Assembly (NCBI GenBank): GCA_026826555.1
Contig: JAKSZT010038599.1
Coordinates: 523,727-587,726 of the forward strand
DNA: 64,000 nucleotides
Source of the DNA: Tolypeutes matacus
Lineage: Eukaryota; Chordata; Mammalia; Cingulata; Chlamyphoridae
Direction: 5' to 3'
The notes beneath the pieces were generated by a model. That model ran no database searches and was not told the origin of the DNA. It saw only the letters and a list, made by a program, of their open reading frames with translations. The translations under genes and the position numbers were made by a program. This document shows, in pieces, positions 24,105 through 34,455 of this stretch (position 1 is the stretch's first letter; each line of letters opens with the position of its first letter).

Positions 24105-24620
24105 TTAGAGACATTGTAGGTTTATGGAAGGGTCATGTAAAAAAATACATCATTCCCATACATACCTCATTGTTCACGTTACATTAACGTGGTACCTTTA
24201 TTACAATTTTTTTTTTCATACACTTTTCATTTTATTCCCCAGTATGTTACCACCTTTTAAAGCAGAGCAGGATTTGGGCACTGCCTTTCCACTCAAGGCT
24301 GGCAGTCTTTTCACTACCTTAAAACAGTTTAGCGGGCTTGTAATTGGGCTACTCTACAGACTTTTCTCTGGAAAACAGCCCTATGGATATTTGCTTCCAC
24401 TGAATTGGTTGTTTACCATACTAACGTCTAGTGGCCTAGTACATGCAAAGTTGTTAACTACAGGGGATGGAAGGTTTAAAAAGTAGATCCTTGAAGATGA
24501 AACTCAAGTCAGTAAAGAATTCTCTTTTAAACATCAAAGTATATGCCTCAGAACACACACTTCAATGACTAATATTAAAATAGTACTGTTAAGTATAGTC
24601 CATAGTTTACATCATTTTAA
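24105..24620 (-). mobile_element. L1 3' UTR-like relic, antisense, around an unassigned segment
   Basis: The left part (24110-24215) has ACATTGTAGGTTTATGGAAG, ATTCCCATACATACCTC and ACGTGGTACCTTTATTACAA. The right part (24575-24612) has ACTGTTAAGTATAGTCCATA and GTTTACATC. Both match the reverse of L1 3' UTR sequence. Between them, about 24255-24570 is not recognisable as L1. It carries a 120-codon plus-strand frame (24124-24486) which starts inside the L1-like part, so it is not a native gene start. Confidence 0.5.
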
Positions 24621-24656
24621 GAAATTTAAACATTATATACTGGCATCAATATATTA

Positions 24657-24682
24657 TATATTAAATTATATATATATATTTA
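24657..24682. repeat. (TA)n-rich tract
   Basis: TATATATATATATT follows ATTATATATTAAAT; a short, interrupted AT microsatellite. Confidence 0.7.
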
Positions 24683-25149
24683 TATCAATACCAATTAAAA
24701 GTTAATTCAGTAATAGTAGCCAAGTTTTACAACTAACTCTTTTTTATACTATTCATTGCTCTTTTTGTCAATCATTTTATTAAAGCCGTAGTATTAAACA
24801 CTTTTACTAGCTGAGTTTAATTGCCGTTACACTATGCAAGCCATGCCTTTAAATCTCAGGAATACAGTAGATAATGCAGGATAGGAAACACACCAATGAC
24901 ACTTATTAAAACGAACCAGATAAAAATGATTAAAAACTACTCTTTCATTTCAAACTAGTTAAAATTTTTATTCATTTAAAAAAAAAAACGATTTCAGGTA
25001 GTGTCTACCCAATGATTATTTTCACATACTTTCTGTTTTCTTCTTCCTTGTGGTCTTAGTAGTTAAGTCCAACCAATAGACTTATCCAGAATTTATATGA
25101 TTATAAATTTTATAATTTAAAAAAACATTGTGTGCCTTGTTTGTAGAAT

Positions 25150-25911
25150 GTCAAATGAGCAGTGTCATATCTGAGGTAGAGCAGCCTCCCTAGTCCTAGA
25201 ACATGTAGCACTCCTTCCTTTGTAAAGATTTTCTGATACCCCCTCGCCATTTGCCACATCTAGTGCCACCCAAGGTGAAAATCAATCCCATCATGTCAGA
25301 GTCAGTGCAGACAACCAAGGCTGCCTCACCACACTCCAGCTGTGCCCACATATATTAACAACACTGGCATTATGAGTATTAAAATGCCCTTTTTGGCAAT
25401 TATCAAGCCACCATCTCCAATAAGGAAGATGAAACAAAATCTGAAATGCCTTGTTGTCTGGAATCATGGCCTCCCCAGAGTAATACACCAGACTTAGTTT
25501 TCAGCCAAGTTCCTGGTGTGAATACCAAAGCCAGCAAGAAATTTGTAGAGTCAGACTCCAAGGTAAACTCCTGTTTTCTAATTGTTAATTGAAAATTTAC
25601 TTTTTAGATCGACCAGAGTAATAGGATAAGCAAAACAGTAACATTATCAGGAATGTTTATGCTGGATGGTAAGAGCCTTTGATCACAATAATTTTGTACT
25701 GGACACAACAGGGCTTGACAAAGGTTGAAGGATATTAAGAAGATAAGAGAAGTCCTTCTGCCAAAACTGATCTCACAGTATTATATTGTTTAATGTGTCT
25801 TTCCTACATATCAGTATCATAGTCCATTGTTCCACCAACACACAAAAAGTTATGGCTGGACAAACTTCACTGACTTGCCACCAATATCGAGGTACTTCCC
25901 ACCTCACTGCC
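25150..25911. other. Unassigned GC-richer stretch
   Basis: Relative to its neighbours this piece is richer in G+C and holds several short open frames on both strands, including 65 codons on the minus strand at 25291-25488. I recognise no protein family or repeat. It could be a decayed retroposed gene or an unrecognised old repeat. Confidence 0.35.
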
Positions 25912-26482
25912 TGTATCAGTCTGCCAAAGAGGTGCCCATGCAAAAATACCAGAAATCGGTTGGCTTTTATAAAGGGTATTTATTTAGGGTAAAAGCTTAC
26001 AGTTACAAGGCCCTAAACAGTCCAGCTCAAGGCTGCTTTCTCACCAAAGTCAGTTGCCATGTGTTAAAGCAAGATGGTTGCCGATCTCTGCCTGTTCTCA
26101 CCCTCCTGGGCTTCCTCTTTCTCCTGGCATAAGGCTCATTTCATTTTTTAGTTAATATTAATATTTCATTTTGGCTTAAACTATCAGGTGAGTGGCTCAT
26201 CTCCCTGGGGCCCCAGAATCAAAATTGACAGAGCTCTCTCTCTTTCCATCTGTCTTCTTGTATGAGTGTCTGTTCATATTGGCCCACCAAGGGAGCAGGG
26301 ACTCAACCTGAGTCATGCCTTACTGACGCGGTTGAATGAAAGCCCTAGTCTTAACAGGTAATTTCATCAAGGACCCCTCAACTGGACCCAATATAATCAA
26401 AGGGTATCACACCCGGAATAGATTAGTTTACAACCATAATCTTTCTCTTTTTGGAATTCATAAATAATTTCAAATTGCCACA
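25912..26482 (-). mobile_element. Solo-LTR-like xenarthran repeat, copy 1
   Basis: On the plus strand it starts TGTATCAGTCTGCC and ends AAATTGCCACA, so the termini are TG..CA. CTGCC lies on both sides (25907-25911 and 26483-26487), a 5-bp target duplication. Read on the minus strand it carries AATAAA about 70 bp from its 3' end (reverse of TATTTATTTAGGG). These features fit a solo LTR of an ERVL-like endogenous retrovirus. No gag, pol or env sequence is present. A related copy in the opposite orientation lies at 46653-47244. A short-inverted-repeat DNA element is the alternative reading. The family is one I associate with armadillo and sloth, but the name is not certain. Confidence 0.68.
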
Positions 26483-26489
26483 CTGCCTA

Positions 26490-26735
26490 AGGATATATTG
26501 GTCTCCTTTTCTGCAAACTGTTTCTTCCATCCTTTTATCCATATCCTACTCTGTCTTTAAGAAAAAGCTCAATGTTTGTCTTGATAAGAAAGTTTTGTCC
26601 CCTCATCTCTTCTCTTTAAATCCCACTGGCCTCAATGCTTAATCCTTATTGTTGTACTATACCTAAAGAATGCATTCCTTGAGGACAGGTACAAAGTCTT
26701 GTGCCTTACTCTTCTTTGGCATTTCAGCTCAACAT
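26490..26735 (+). mobile_element. L2 LINE 3'-end relic
   Basis: TTGTCCCCTCATCTCTTCTC, then ATTCCTTGAGGACAGGTACA and AAGTCTTGTGCC, in sense L2 order. The LTR-like repeat inserted directly upstream of or into it. Confidence 0.5.
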
Positions 26736-26903
26736 TTGTGTCTTTTATGTCTATTTAATTCAATTACACAGAAGTTTGTGTCAATATCTTAATGTCAGTA
26801 TTTCTATCATCATCATCATACATTCTTCTCAAATCAGAAATTTTGGAGGCAGACTTTGCAGTGGACTGGCCCATGGTATTCTCTATGCTATTCTTATTGT
26901 GGC

Positions 26904-27032
26904 TTTTTTTTTTTTTTTTTTTTTTTTTTTTTNNNNNNNNNNNNNNNNNNNNNNNNNNNNNNNNNNNNNNNNNNNNNNNNNNNNNNNNNNNNNNNNNNNN
27001 NNNNNNNNNNNNNNNNNNNNNNNNNNNNNNNN

Positions 27033-27063
<31 letters not shown>
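26904..27063. other. Poly-T tract interrupted by a 100-N assembly gap
   Basis: T runs of 29 (26904-26932) and 31 (27033-27063) flank exactly 100 N (26933-27032). The round number suggests a placeholder of unknown true length, where sequencing failed in the homopolymer. Poly-Phe and poly-Lys frames across it are artefacts. Confidence 0.98.
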
Positions 27064-30000
27064 CCCATCTACATGATGGGGAGTTTCTATCCTTTTGGAT
27101 AACCAACTTCATTACAAACTATTATCAATGTAACTCAATAATAACCACAAACCATCTATCTAATTATCTTCATATATCATAGGGTCCATTATTTCCTTTT
27201 TATTTTTATAAGGTGAAAATCTAGCTCATATCATTATACATAAGCAAATTCCTACCAAATGCCCCACTACCATCAGGATTTCACTCATTATCCTGGCCCC
27301 TAATTTTCTAGTAGGAAATCAATTTTATTAATCCAGAAAATTCTGTTTGCCACTCTATCAATTCATGACTCTTTAAAATTCCAGTTTAATCATATCCTCC
27401 TCCAGACATCTGCTAGGATTAGCATTATCTTTTGGCTTACTCTTCCATGTCTTTTCAGTTATTTAAAAATTCAATTATTAATAAAATCATTCTGTATTAC
27501 TTGTTACATCTTCATATATTGCACTATTAGTGTCCCTCTGTGATGGTGTGTGTATATTTATTTTCCAAAGTTTCTCATAAGTGTGCCTTTCTTTATTTTT
27601 GTATCTCTCTCAGTACAGTGCCAATTTATATTATAAAATAATAATCTCTCCTTCCTAAGTCCAAAAGGAGAATTTACTATTTATAAAATCCTTAAGATAT
27701 TAGGAACACATATACAATTAATGCTATATTTAATGCTAGATATATCTGGCCACAAATTAAAAGCACGTGGATTTTTTCCATTTTTTGGCTTGCTATATTC
27801 CCACATTTGATTCTTCCAAAGATTAAGTGCTTATCCCAAAATTATCACTCAAGGATATTTAAATGTAGGAATAATTAGGTTTAAAATGTTCTACTTTGAT
27901 ATTATTGAACTATGTCGATTTTAATTTTGGAGGGCGGACTAAAACATTAAAATATGTGCCTTATCAATTAGTATTTTCTTAATTAAAGACAAAAAACAAA
28001 ATATTATGAGAATCAAAGAAAAGCTACAAAAAGAGCATGTACAACATATAAGATAAAAATGAAGTTTGCTACCTTGAGTTTGTACAGGCCTAGATACTGC
28101 ACATACCTTCAGACTTTGATGCTAATCTCTTATGATAACCAGTTAGTTTCCAAATTTCTCAACTCCAGCGCTGACTAATATTGTTGCTTAAGCATTAGGC
28201 CGGTTATGTTGTTTTAAACAGAGATAATGGCTAAAATAGTCAGCAGTGTGTCAGAGACCAGAGGGGTTGAGAAATTGGAAAATTTTGAGACACCCTGTCT
28301 AAACAGGATTAAGGCAATACCAAAAGGATTATCATGTTCCAAACCTCAAAGATTTTTGTGATAGCTGGTTTCTTAAACATTAGGGTTAAAGGTTAGGATC
28401 ACATTCAGAAACAAGAATGCAAACATATATTCACAAAAAAATCCCTGTCTTGGAGAAAAATCCAACTATGTCCCAGCCCTTCTGTAACTATTACATTAAG
28501 AAACATATTTGTGTGAGAGGTCAATTTATTTTTTTCACAAAGGAAATCTAATTCCCTCCTATTTTAATTTTTTTTAACAATACCTCTACTTTTCTCCATA
28601 AAGTATACGTGTATGTATTTTTGCAAGGTTAGCTCCACTATGTGTTAAACCTTCTCTAAATAAAGAGTTTAAAAGATAAATTTTTCACATGTTGTTTGTA
28701 TTTAAATATAAACACACAAAATTAAGATTTCTTAAAAAACAAATACTAAGCAAAACAAAAAAAGTGTTTGCTTTTCAGGAGGGAAATTATCTAGTGTGTT
28801 GAATATTGCTAAAAGTAATGTTAATTGTTAAAATTCAGATCATTTACTGTTACAACTCTTTATTAGACATTTCCATTTTATTTCTTTCTATATAATTCTA
28901 CATATTTGCTTTTCAAAATTGACATGTAGTCCAGATTATACCATGTCTATAAAAATATAATTAAAACATGAACATTTCTATAACTTTAATTAGTCCTACC
29001 TCCAGCTTCATGTAGGGACTCTATTAAAATTTAATTCTGTGTTTTAAAAGAATAATTTTAAGCTATTTTGATATTGAAACTGCCTATTTTTAGTAGAAGG
29101 GATAAAAGAAGGTGCATCATGAACCAGTTATATAGCAACTAGTTAGAGGAAGAGTGAGGAAATAATAATAATCCTATTATGTGTTGGGAAGAAAATAATA
29201 TATGTTTGTTATCAGGTTTATCCCATGTTTTTTCTTAATTCTATTTTAAAAACAATTGACACCCATATATCACAGACCTGCCTCAAGTGAACCCATTGAG
29301 TTAAAAAAATAAGAAAAAGATGGTAGATCTTTATGTGTAACAACTAACTGCTTCCCTGGATTTAGATTACAGTTGCAAGAATGTTCAGATTAGCACATTT
29401 CATGATAACTAATTTGTTTAGATTATCTTTTAAATTTATCTAGATTTAAAAATTTTTTAAACTAAGAAATCAAGCTAAGGTTTTTGGAAATTGTTTTATT
29501 GGCAACGTCTGTGGATGGACTCCATTGTAGGGGCTACTGATTTTCCCTTTACATATTTCCCCGTCTCCCTTCCCCAGGTGTTGCTGCCATCACTACCTTT
29601 CCCTTCCTCCCCTTTCCTCATGGCAAGACGCATGGAAGAAGAGAGCTGTTAAGGCCTCTCCATTAATCAACAGGTATGCGGTTCTCACGAAGCAGTGCAG
29701 CTCCCTCTTCTGCAGTCTCCAATAAAAGTCTGTCTCTTCTACATTTAGAAGAAGTAATTTATCCATAATATTGGGCTGGCCAATATGGAGGAATTGTTCA
29801 ACCTGCGTGTATCTTTTCATATCCCAGCATGTTATGCATTTCAGAATTCACTGCACAGTTATAGGCATTGTCTTATTTTATGTAAAGAGTGAAGGAGAAT
29901 TCATGATATAATTCTCAGAGAAAGAGGCTATGCAGTTTCCTTAAACACTTACGTAAGAAAGAAATGGAAGTAATACATGCAAATATGTCACTTTCAATGT

Positions 30001-30600
30001 TCTACAAACAAATGTTACATAATATATCATTGAAAGGCATAAATTAGGAATATGTTGTGTTTTGTATCAAAATCCAATTATTGTAACATTTGTATTTTTC
30101 AAAACTTTGCATAAAAGTGTACGCACATTAATTATAATACCCACCTGGTTATAGAAAATTAAGTAAAAGCCACTTCAAACAAATGTAAATTCCCTACAAA
30201 GCTATGCCATTCTGATGTGAGAGCTAAATATTTATTAATTACTTTCTACAAAACTTTCTTTTGTCACCTCAGTTGGTGGCATTTCCAGGGAGATGAAGAA
30301 TACTGTTTTGTTTTGCAGTCCTAAGATAACCTCCCTCCAGGGTGCAACATTTTGAAAAGAACTAGTCTCTCAGGGGCCCAAATTCCAGCATAGTCATAAC
30401 CCATGAAACTTGAAAACTCAGTCATCATCAGGAAACACCCACCTTCCTTTTTTACTGGTAGAACTGGTCCTCCCAGCTCCTGCAGGGTCTTGTTGAGGAT
30501 GCGTCAGGCTCCTTGTTACAGCCTGGTGTGGTGACTCTATCAGGTTCTTTGAGACATATGACTAGAATGCTACCTTTGGGCTAGGAAGATTACTGACAGG
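27064..30600. other. Unique AT-rich intron, no feature recognised
   Basis: No repeat family recognised. The GC-richer part 29490-29850 has a good splice acceptor (CTCCCTTCCCCAG at 29565-29577) and a donor (CAG|GTATGC at 29673/29674) 96 nt apart, discussed under findings. Confidence 0.4.
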
Positions 30601-30606
30601 TATCTC

Positions 30607-30624
30607 AAAAAAAAAAAAAAAAAA
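30607..30624. repeat. Poly-A tract
   Basis: Run of about 18 A followed by GAGTGTGTTTATAGG. No SINE body is recognised to its left. Confidence 0.9.
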
Positions 30625-30879
30625 GAGTGTGTTTATAGGTATGCATGTGTGTGGTGGTATTTTTTTTTTATGTTATTCTTTAAAATGTTCACATAATTAA
30701 GACTTGTTTGTGTATATAAAGAAAGCAAACTGGTTTGATGTACACACATTTGCTGAACCTTCAAAGATTATATTTTCCCACTGAAGTTAAATGTGTTGCA
30801 ATACTAGGGAAACTGGAGAAGGAATCAGTGGTTAAGCTGGATCATCAATTTTACTTTGAAAATGTGTGGCTTCCTATGA

Positions 30880-31075
30880 GATAAGGCTCAAATCATTTGT
30901 TGTCCCTCATGATCCTATTTCCACCCACATTTCTAGTCTTTATATAATGGTATTGTCCTGGTGCATCCTGTGCTCTGACCTCTACCTCTTTCTCAGCGCA
31001 AATAATCTTTCATGTCCACAGACCTTGGTATAGTTGGGTCCTTCCCACTGGAGAGCCTATTAGCCAAATTTACGA
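30880..31075 (+). mobile_element. L2 LINE relic
   Basis: CTCATGATCCTATTTCCACC, ATCCTGTGCTCTGACC and CTTTCATGTCCACAGACC resemble the L2 ORF2-end and 3' UTR consensus in sense. Strongly diverged. Confidence 0.45.
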
Positions 31076-31084
31076 TGATAATAG

Positions 31085-31265
31085 CAGCAAACATACACTG
31101 AGTTTTCTGTGGATCAGGCCCAATGCTAACAGGTTTTACCACCATTTTCTTAATTCATCCTTACAAAACAGCATTATGTTAGAAATTATTATTACCAATA
31201 TTTAATAGACGAGAAGACTACATCTTGGAGAGGTATAAAGTGGTCAAAAATACTTAGAATTGCCT
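31085..31265 (-). mobile_element. MIR SINE relic, antisense
   Basis: ACACTGAGTTTTCTGTGGAT, CAGGCCCAATGCTAACAGG, TTAATTCATCCTTACAAAAC and AATAGACGAGAAGACTACAT follow the antisense MIR order from tail to core. Confidence 0.65.
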
Positions 31266-31922
31266 AATGTGGAATGTGCTTTATTAAGTTTTCCCTAATG
31301 TTTTTCCTGGCAAAGCTGGGACTGTCATTCATGTTCAGCCTGAATTACTAGAGGAAAACAACTCTATCTTATCCTTTCTGAACTCTCCAATGTCCACAAT
31401 GCTTGCTACCCTATGAAAGTTGAATAGTGAACAAACATTTACAAAACAGTCATTCAGCTTTTACACCTGAACATTTTTTGCCATGTACCCTTCCTTCCAC
31501 CCATGCTTGCCTCTACTCTGTTTTTATTCCCTTTACCTTTTGCCTCTTGACAATTATTAGCTTTATAGATGGCTTAATATATTTCTGCATAAGAAACAAT
31601 TCAAACTTTCCCCCTAAATTTAGGACCTGCAATTAAAAACCAAGGAAGTTATAAAATAATTAACAAAGATCCACAAAGAAAAGAATTGATATTTTAAATT
31701 ATATAAAATTTATCAAAAATAGTGGTAGGAAAATAAGTGGAAAATTTAAACAAATATTTTAAAGATTTAAGGGAAAAGAAATTAGAGATTTCCTAATTTC
31801 ACAAGACAGGAAAATAAAGGAAATGGGCATCAAATAGGAAAAAATGTCCTACCAGTTTATCGTTTTTTTAAAAAAATAGCAATAAAAATTAGATAAGGGA
31901 AAGTGTCCAAACCAAGGAAAGG

Positions 31923-31944
31923 AAAAAAAAAAAAAAAAAAAAAT
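31923..31944. repeat. Poly-A tract
   Basis: About 22 A in an A-rich region (31640-32010) with no identifiable retroelement. The whole stretch is purine-biased on this strand. Confidence 0.9.
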
Positions 31945-32230
31945 CCTTGAGAAAAAAGAACCAAAAAGATTTTGGAAAAATGAATAAATCAAAAAGCAAT
32001 AAAAAATTTGAAGGAAACATATCATTGAAAACCATGGTTACTGAGTTACCTGTAAAAGAAAATGAAATAAAACTGGGAGGGAAAAATCAATGTGGCTAGA
32101 GAATAGAGAACTTTATTTATGAGTCTGTATCTCCTTTATTCTTAAAAAAGCCTTTGAGGTGAAAAGGCTGTAAAGAAAGAAGGCAAGTTTACATACGTTG
32201 ATTTGTGTACAAGATATTTCTCTAGGCCTT

Positions 32231-32243
32231 TTTTTTTTTTTTC
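32231..32243. repeat. Poly-T tract
   Basis: Run of about 13 T after CTCTAGGCC. No adjoining element body seen. Confidence 0.8.
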
Positions 32244-34239
32244 CATGAGAACCATGTTTTGAGACCAAGATAAGGGTTTAAACATAACTTTGGAGCTATG
32301 TATTTAAAAATTAATAAGATTCTGTCTAGCGAATATGATTGAGAAGGGGCTTGTTAGAAAATTAATATATAAGTCAAAATATTCTCCACACTAACACTCT
32401 CTACCAGGATTATAATAGAATTAATCTGTTAGCACTGTGACTATAAAACCATTTCATATATATTTTTCTCTATATGCAGTATGTGGGGCATGGAATAAGT
32501 GTTTCCTGAATTAGACATGGCATTTTATGAGTTGGTAGATTAGTGGCCAACCAATTCAGTCGTAGATTGTGCATGCATCTTGAACGCCATTATAAGAATC
32601 ACTCGTCTCTGCTTGAATAATTCTGGTGACACAAAAACCAGAGGTAGCTTACTTTATTTGGGGGCATCTTTTACTTACAGGTGTTTTCTTATATTGAGCC
32701 AAAATCTGCTCTCCTGTAACTTGAATCCATTCATCCCATGTCTTCCCATTGGGAAAATACAAAATATGTTCTATTCCTTTTCCACATGAATCTACTTACA
32801 AAACCTGAATTCAGCCATGATGTTGTAATGACTCCCCTTGTTCTGTGTGTGTGTCTGTATACATATTTATTTTTGTTTTCTTGTTTTACATCTCCAGTCT
32901 TTCTAGTTCTAGGTTATTTAGTTGTAAGCCTTTTTAGCATTCTACTTAATATCATTTATTGTGAAATTCTTTTTTATAAAATAAGGAATTCAGGATAGGA
33001 TCTCCCATTTTATATTCTTATATTAAGTCAATTTGAACAACCAGAAAATCCATTTCAATTTTCTTTGGTAAAAGAATGTGGTGCAGTTTATAACTGCATA
33101 TGGTTTTGACCTGGACTTGTACATAATAAAGTTATGGTTTGGTTAGTAAATGCTATAATATATAAATGAAATAAATAGAAGTGTGGTATTAAAAAGAGGA
33201 TGAGAGATTGATAGAAGAAAATGAACTGATTAAAAAAGAAATCAAAACAATTGATAAGGGTAAAATAATGTGTAGTTTTTACTTAATATGGCTTAATTGA
33301 ATATTCTAGCTTGCGTTGTGTGTCTGTGGTAGTTCTTCTGTCTAAGAAAGACATTAATCATTCTATCAAATTTAGCACAAAAAATAAGTTCCCTAAGTGG
33401 GTAATGATATCAGTGGAAGTAAAAGACAAGCAAACAACACAAAAGAAAATAAACCAACAATGTTTCTTAATGCAACTTCTGACTTTACTAATAGTATGTG
33501 TCATATATAACAATATGTTACCTGGATGTAAAAATAGACCAAAATAAGACTGAAAGAAGTATATGACATTAGCTGTCAGATCTGTTCTTTGTTTTTTTTT
33601 TTCCTAATAAAAGCTACTGCAGAGTAAATTCACCATTTATGCAAGCTCTTCCTTTATGCCGAACTGCTGTCAGTGTCCCTTGGTGAGTCCTATTTATGAG
33701 TACATTATGGAAGTCTCTCAGAGGCCCTGCATATCTGATGTTCAGTGAGTGCCTAGATAGAATATATAGCCAGTGTTCTAGACCTGGGGAATTTAATTAA
33801 TTTGCTGGCAGAGAACACTTTTTATGTCATGTGCCTTTTCCCTGACCCTACCAAGATTTCCATTTTTAAATGTGCTTTATGTATTATGAACCTAAATAAT
33901 ATTAATGAGGATCTTCCATATGGTAATTAAAGTACTTGACTTTATATTTTCAAAAGCCCCAGTTCCTATATAATATATAATAATGAATATTGCTTTGCAA
34001 GTTGTGTGAATATATGTCACCTCTTATTTTAGATCGAGTTCCCAAAACAATAGCCTTTAGGCATATGATTAAACATAAGATTCTTAAGCAATATTCTGAA
34101 AACAACAGGAAACCCATGTCTGCTTTGTCTATTACTGCTTTTGAAGGTGTATGCTGTCTGCAACATTCCAATTGAATATATATCTCTCTGTATTTTGTTT
34201 AGTATTGTAGAAGGAGAGAAGTGAATAGTAAGAGATATG

Positions 34240-34455
34240 GATTAATCACTTAACCTCTCAAAACCTTACTTACTTCATCACTAAAATGAGGGATTTGGAC
34301 TAATTCATCTTTAAAGTAACCTCTAACTTTCTATGGATTATGGGAAATTAGGGATTTTTGAAATTGGGGTTTTGTTCTGGCTATGAATATGGCTAAATTA
34401 TATTTAACCTCTCTAGTGCATAGTTTTTTCATCTGCAAAATATGGGGACTGAGCC
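34240..34455 (+). mobile_element. Two MIR-like fragments in tandem
   Basis: The first has TTAATCACTTAACCTCTCAA, CTTCATCACTAAAATGAGGG and TAACCTCTAACTTTCTATGG. The second has TATTTAACCTCTCTAGTGC and TCATCTGCAAAATATGGGGA. Both are sense MIR cores. Confidence 0.6.

Noticed and set aside
26701..27182. Several long frames across the poly-T/N region
   Set aside because: They consist of poly-Phe or poly-Lys and unknown residues from the 100-N gap and are not coding.
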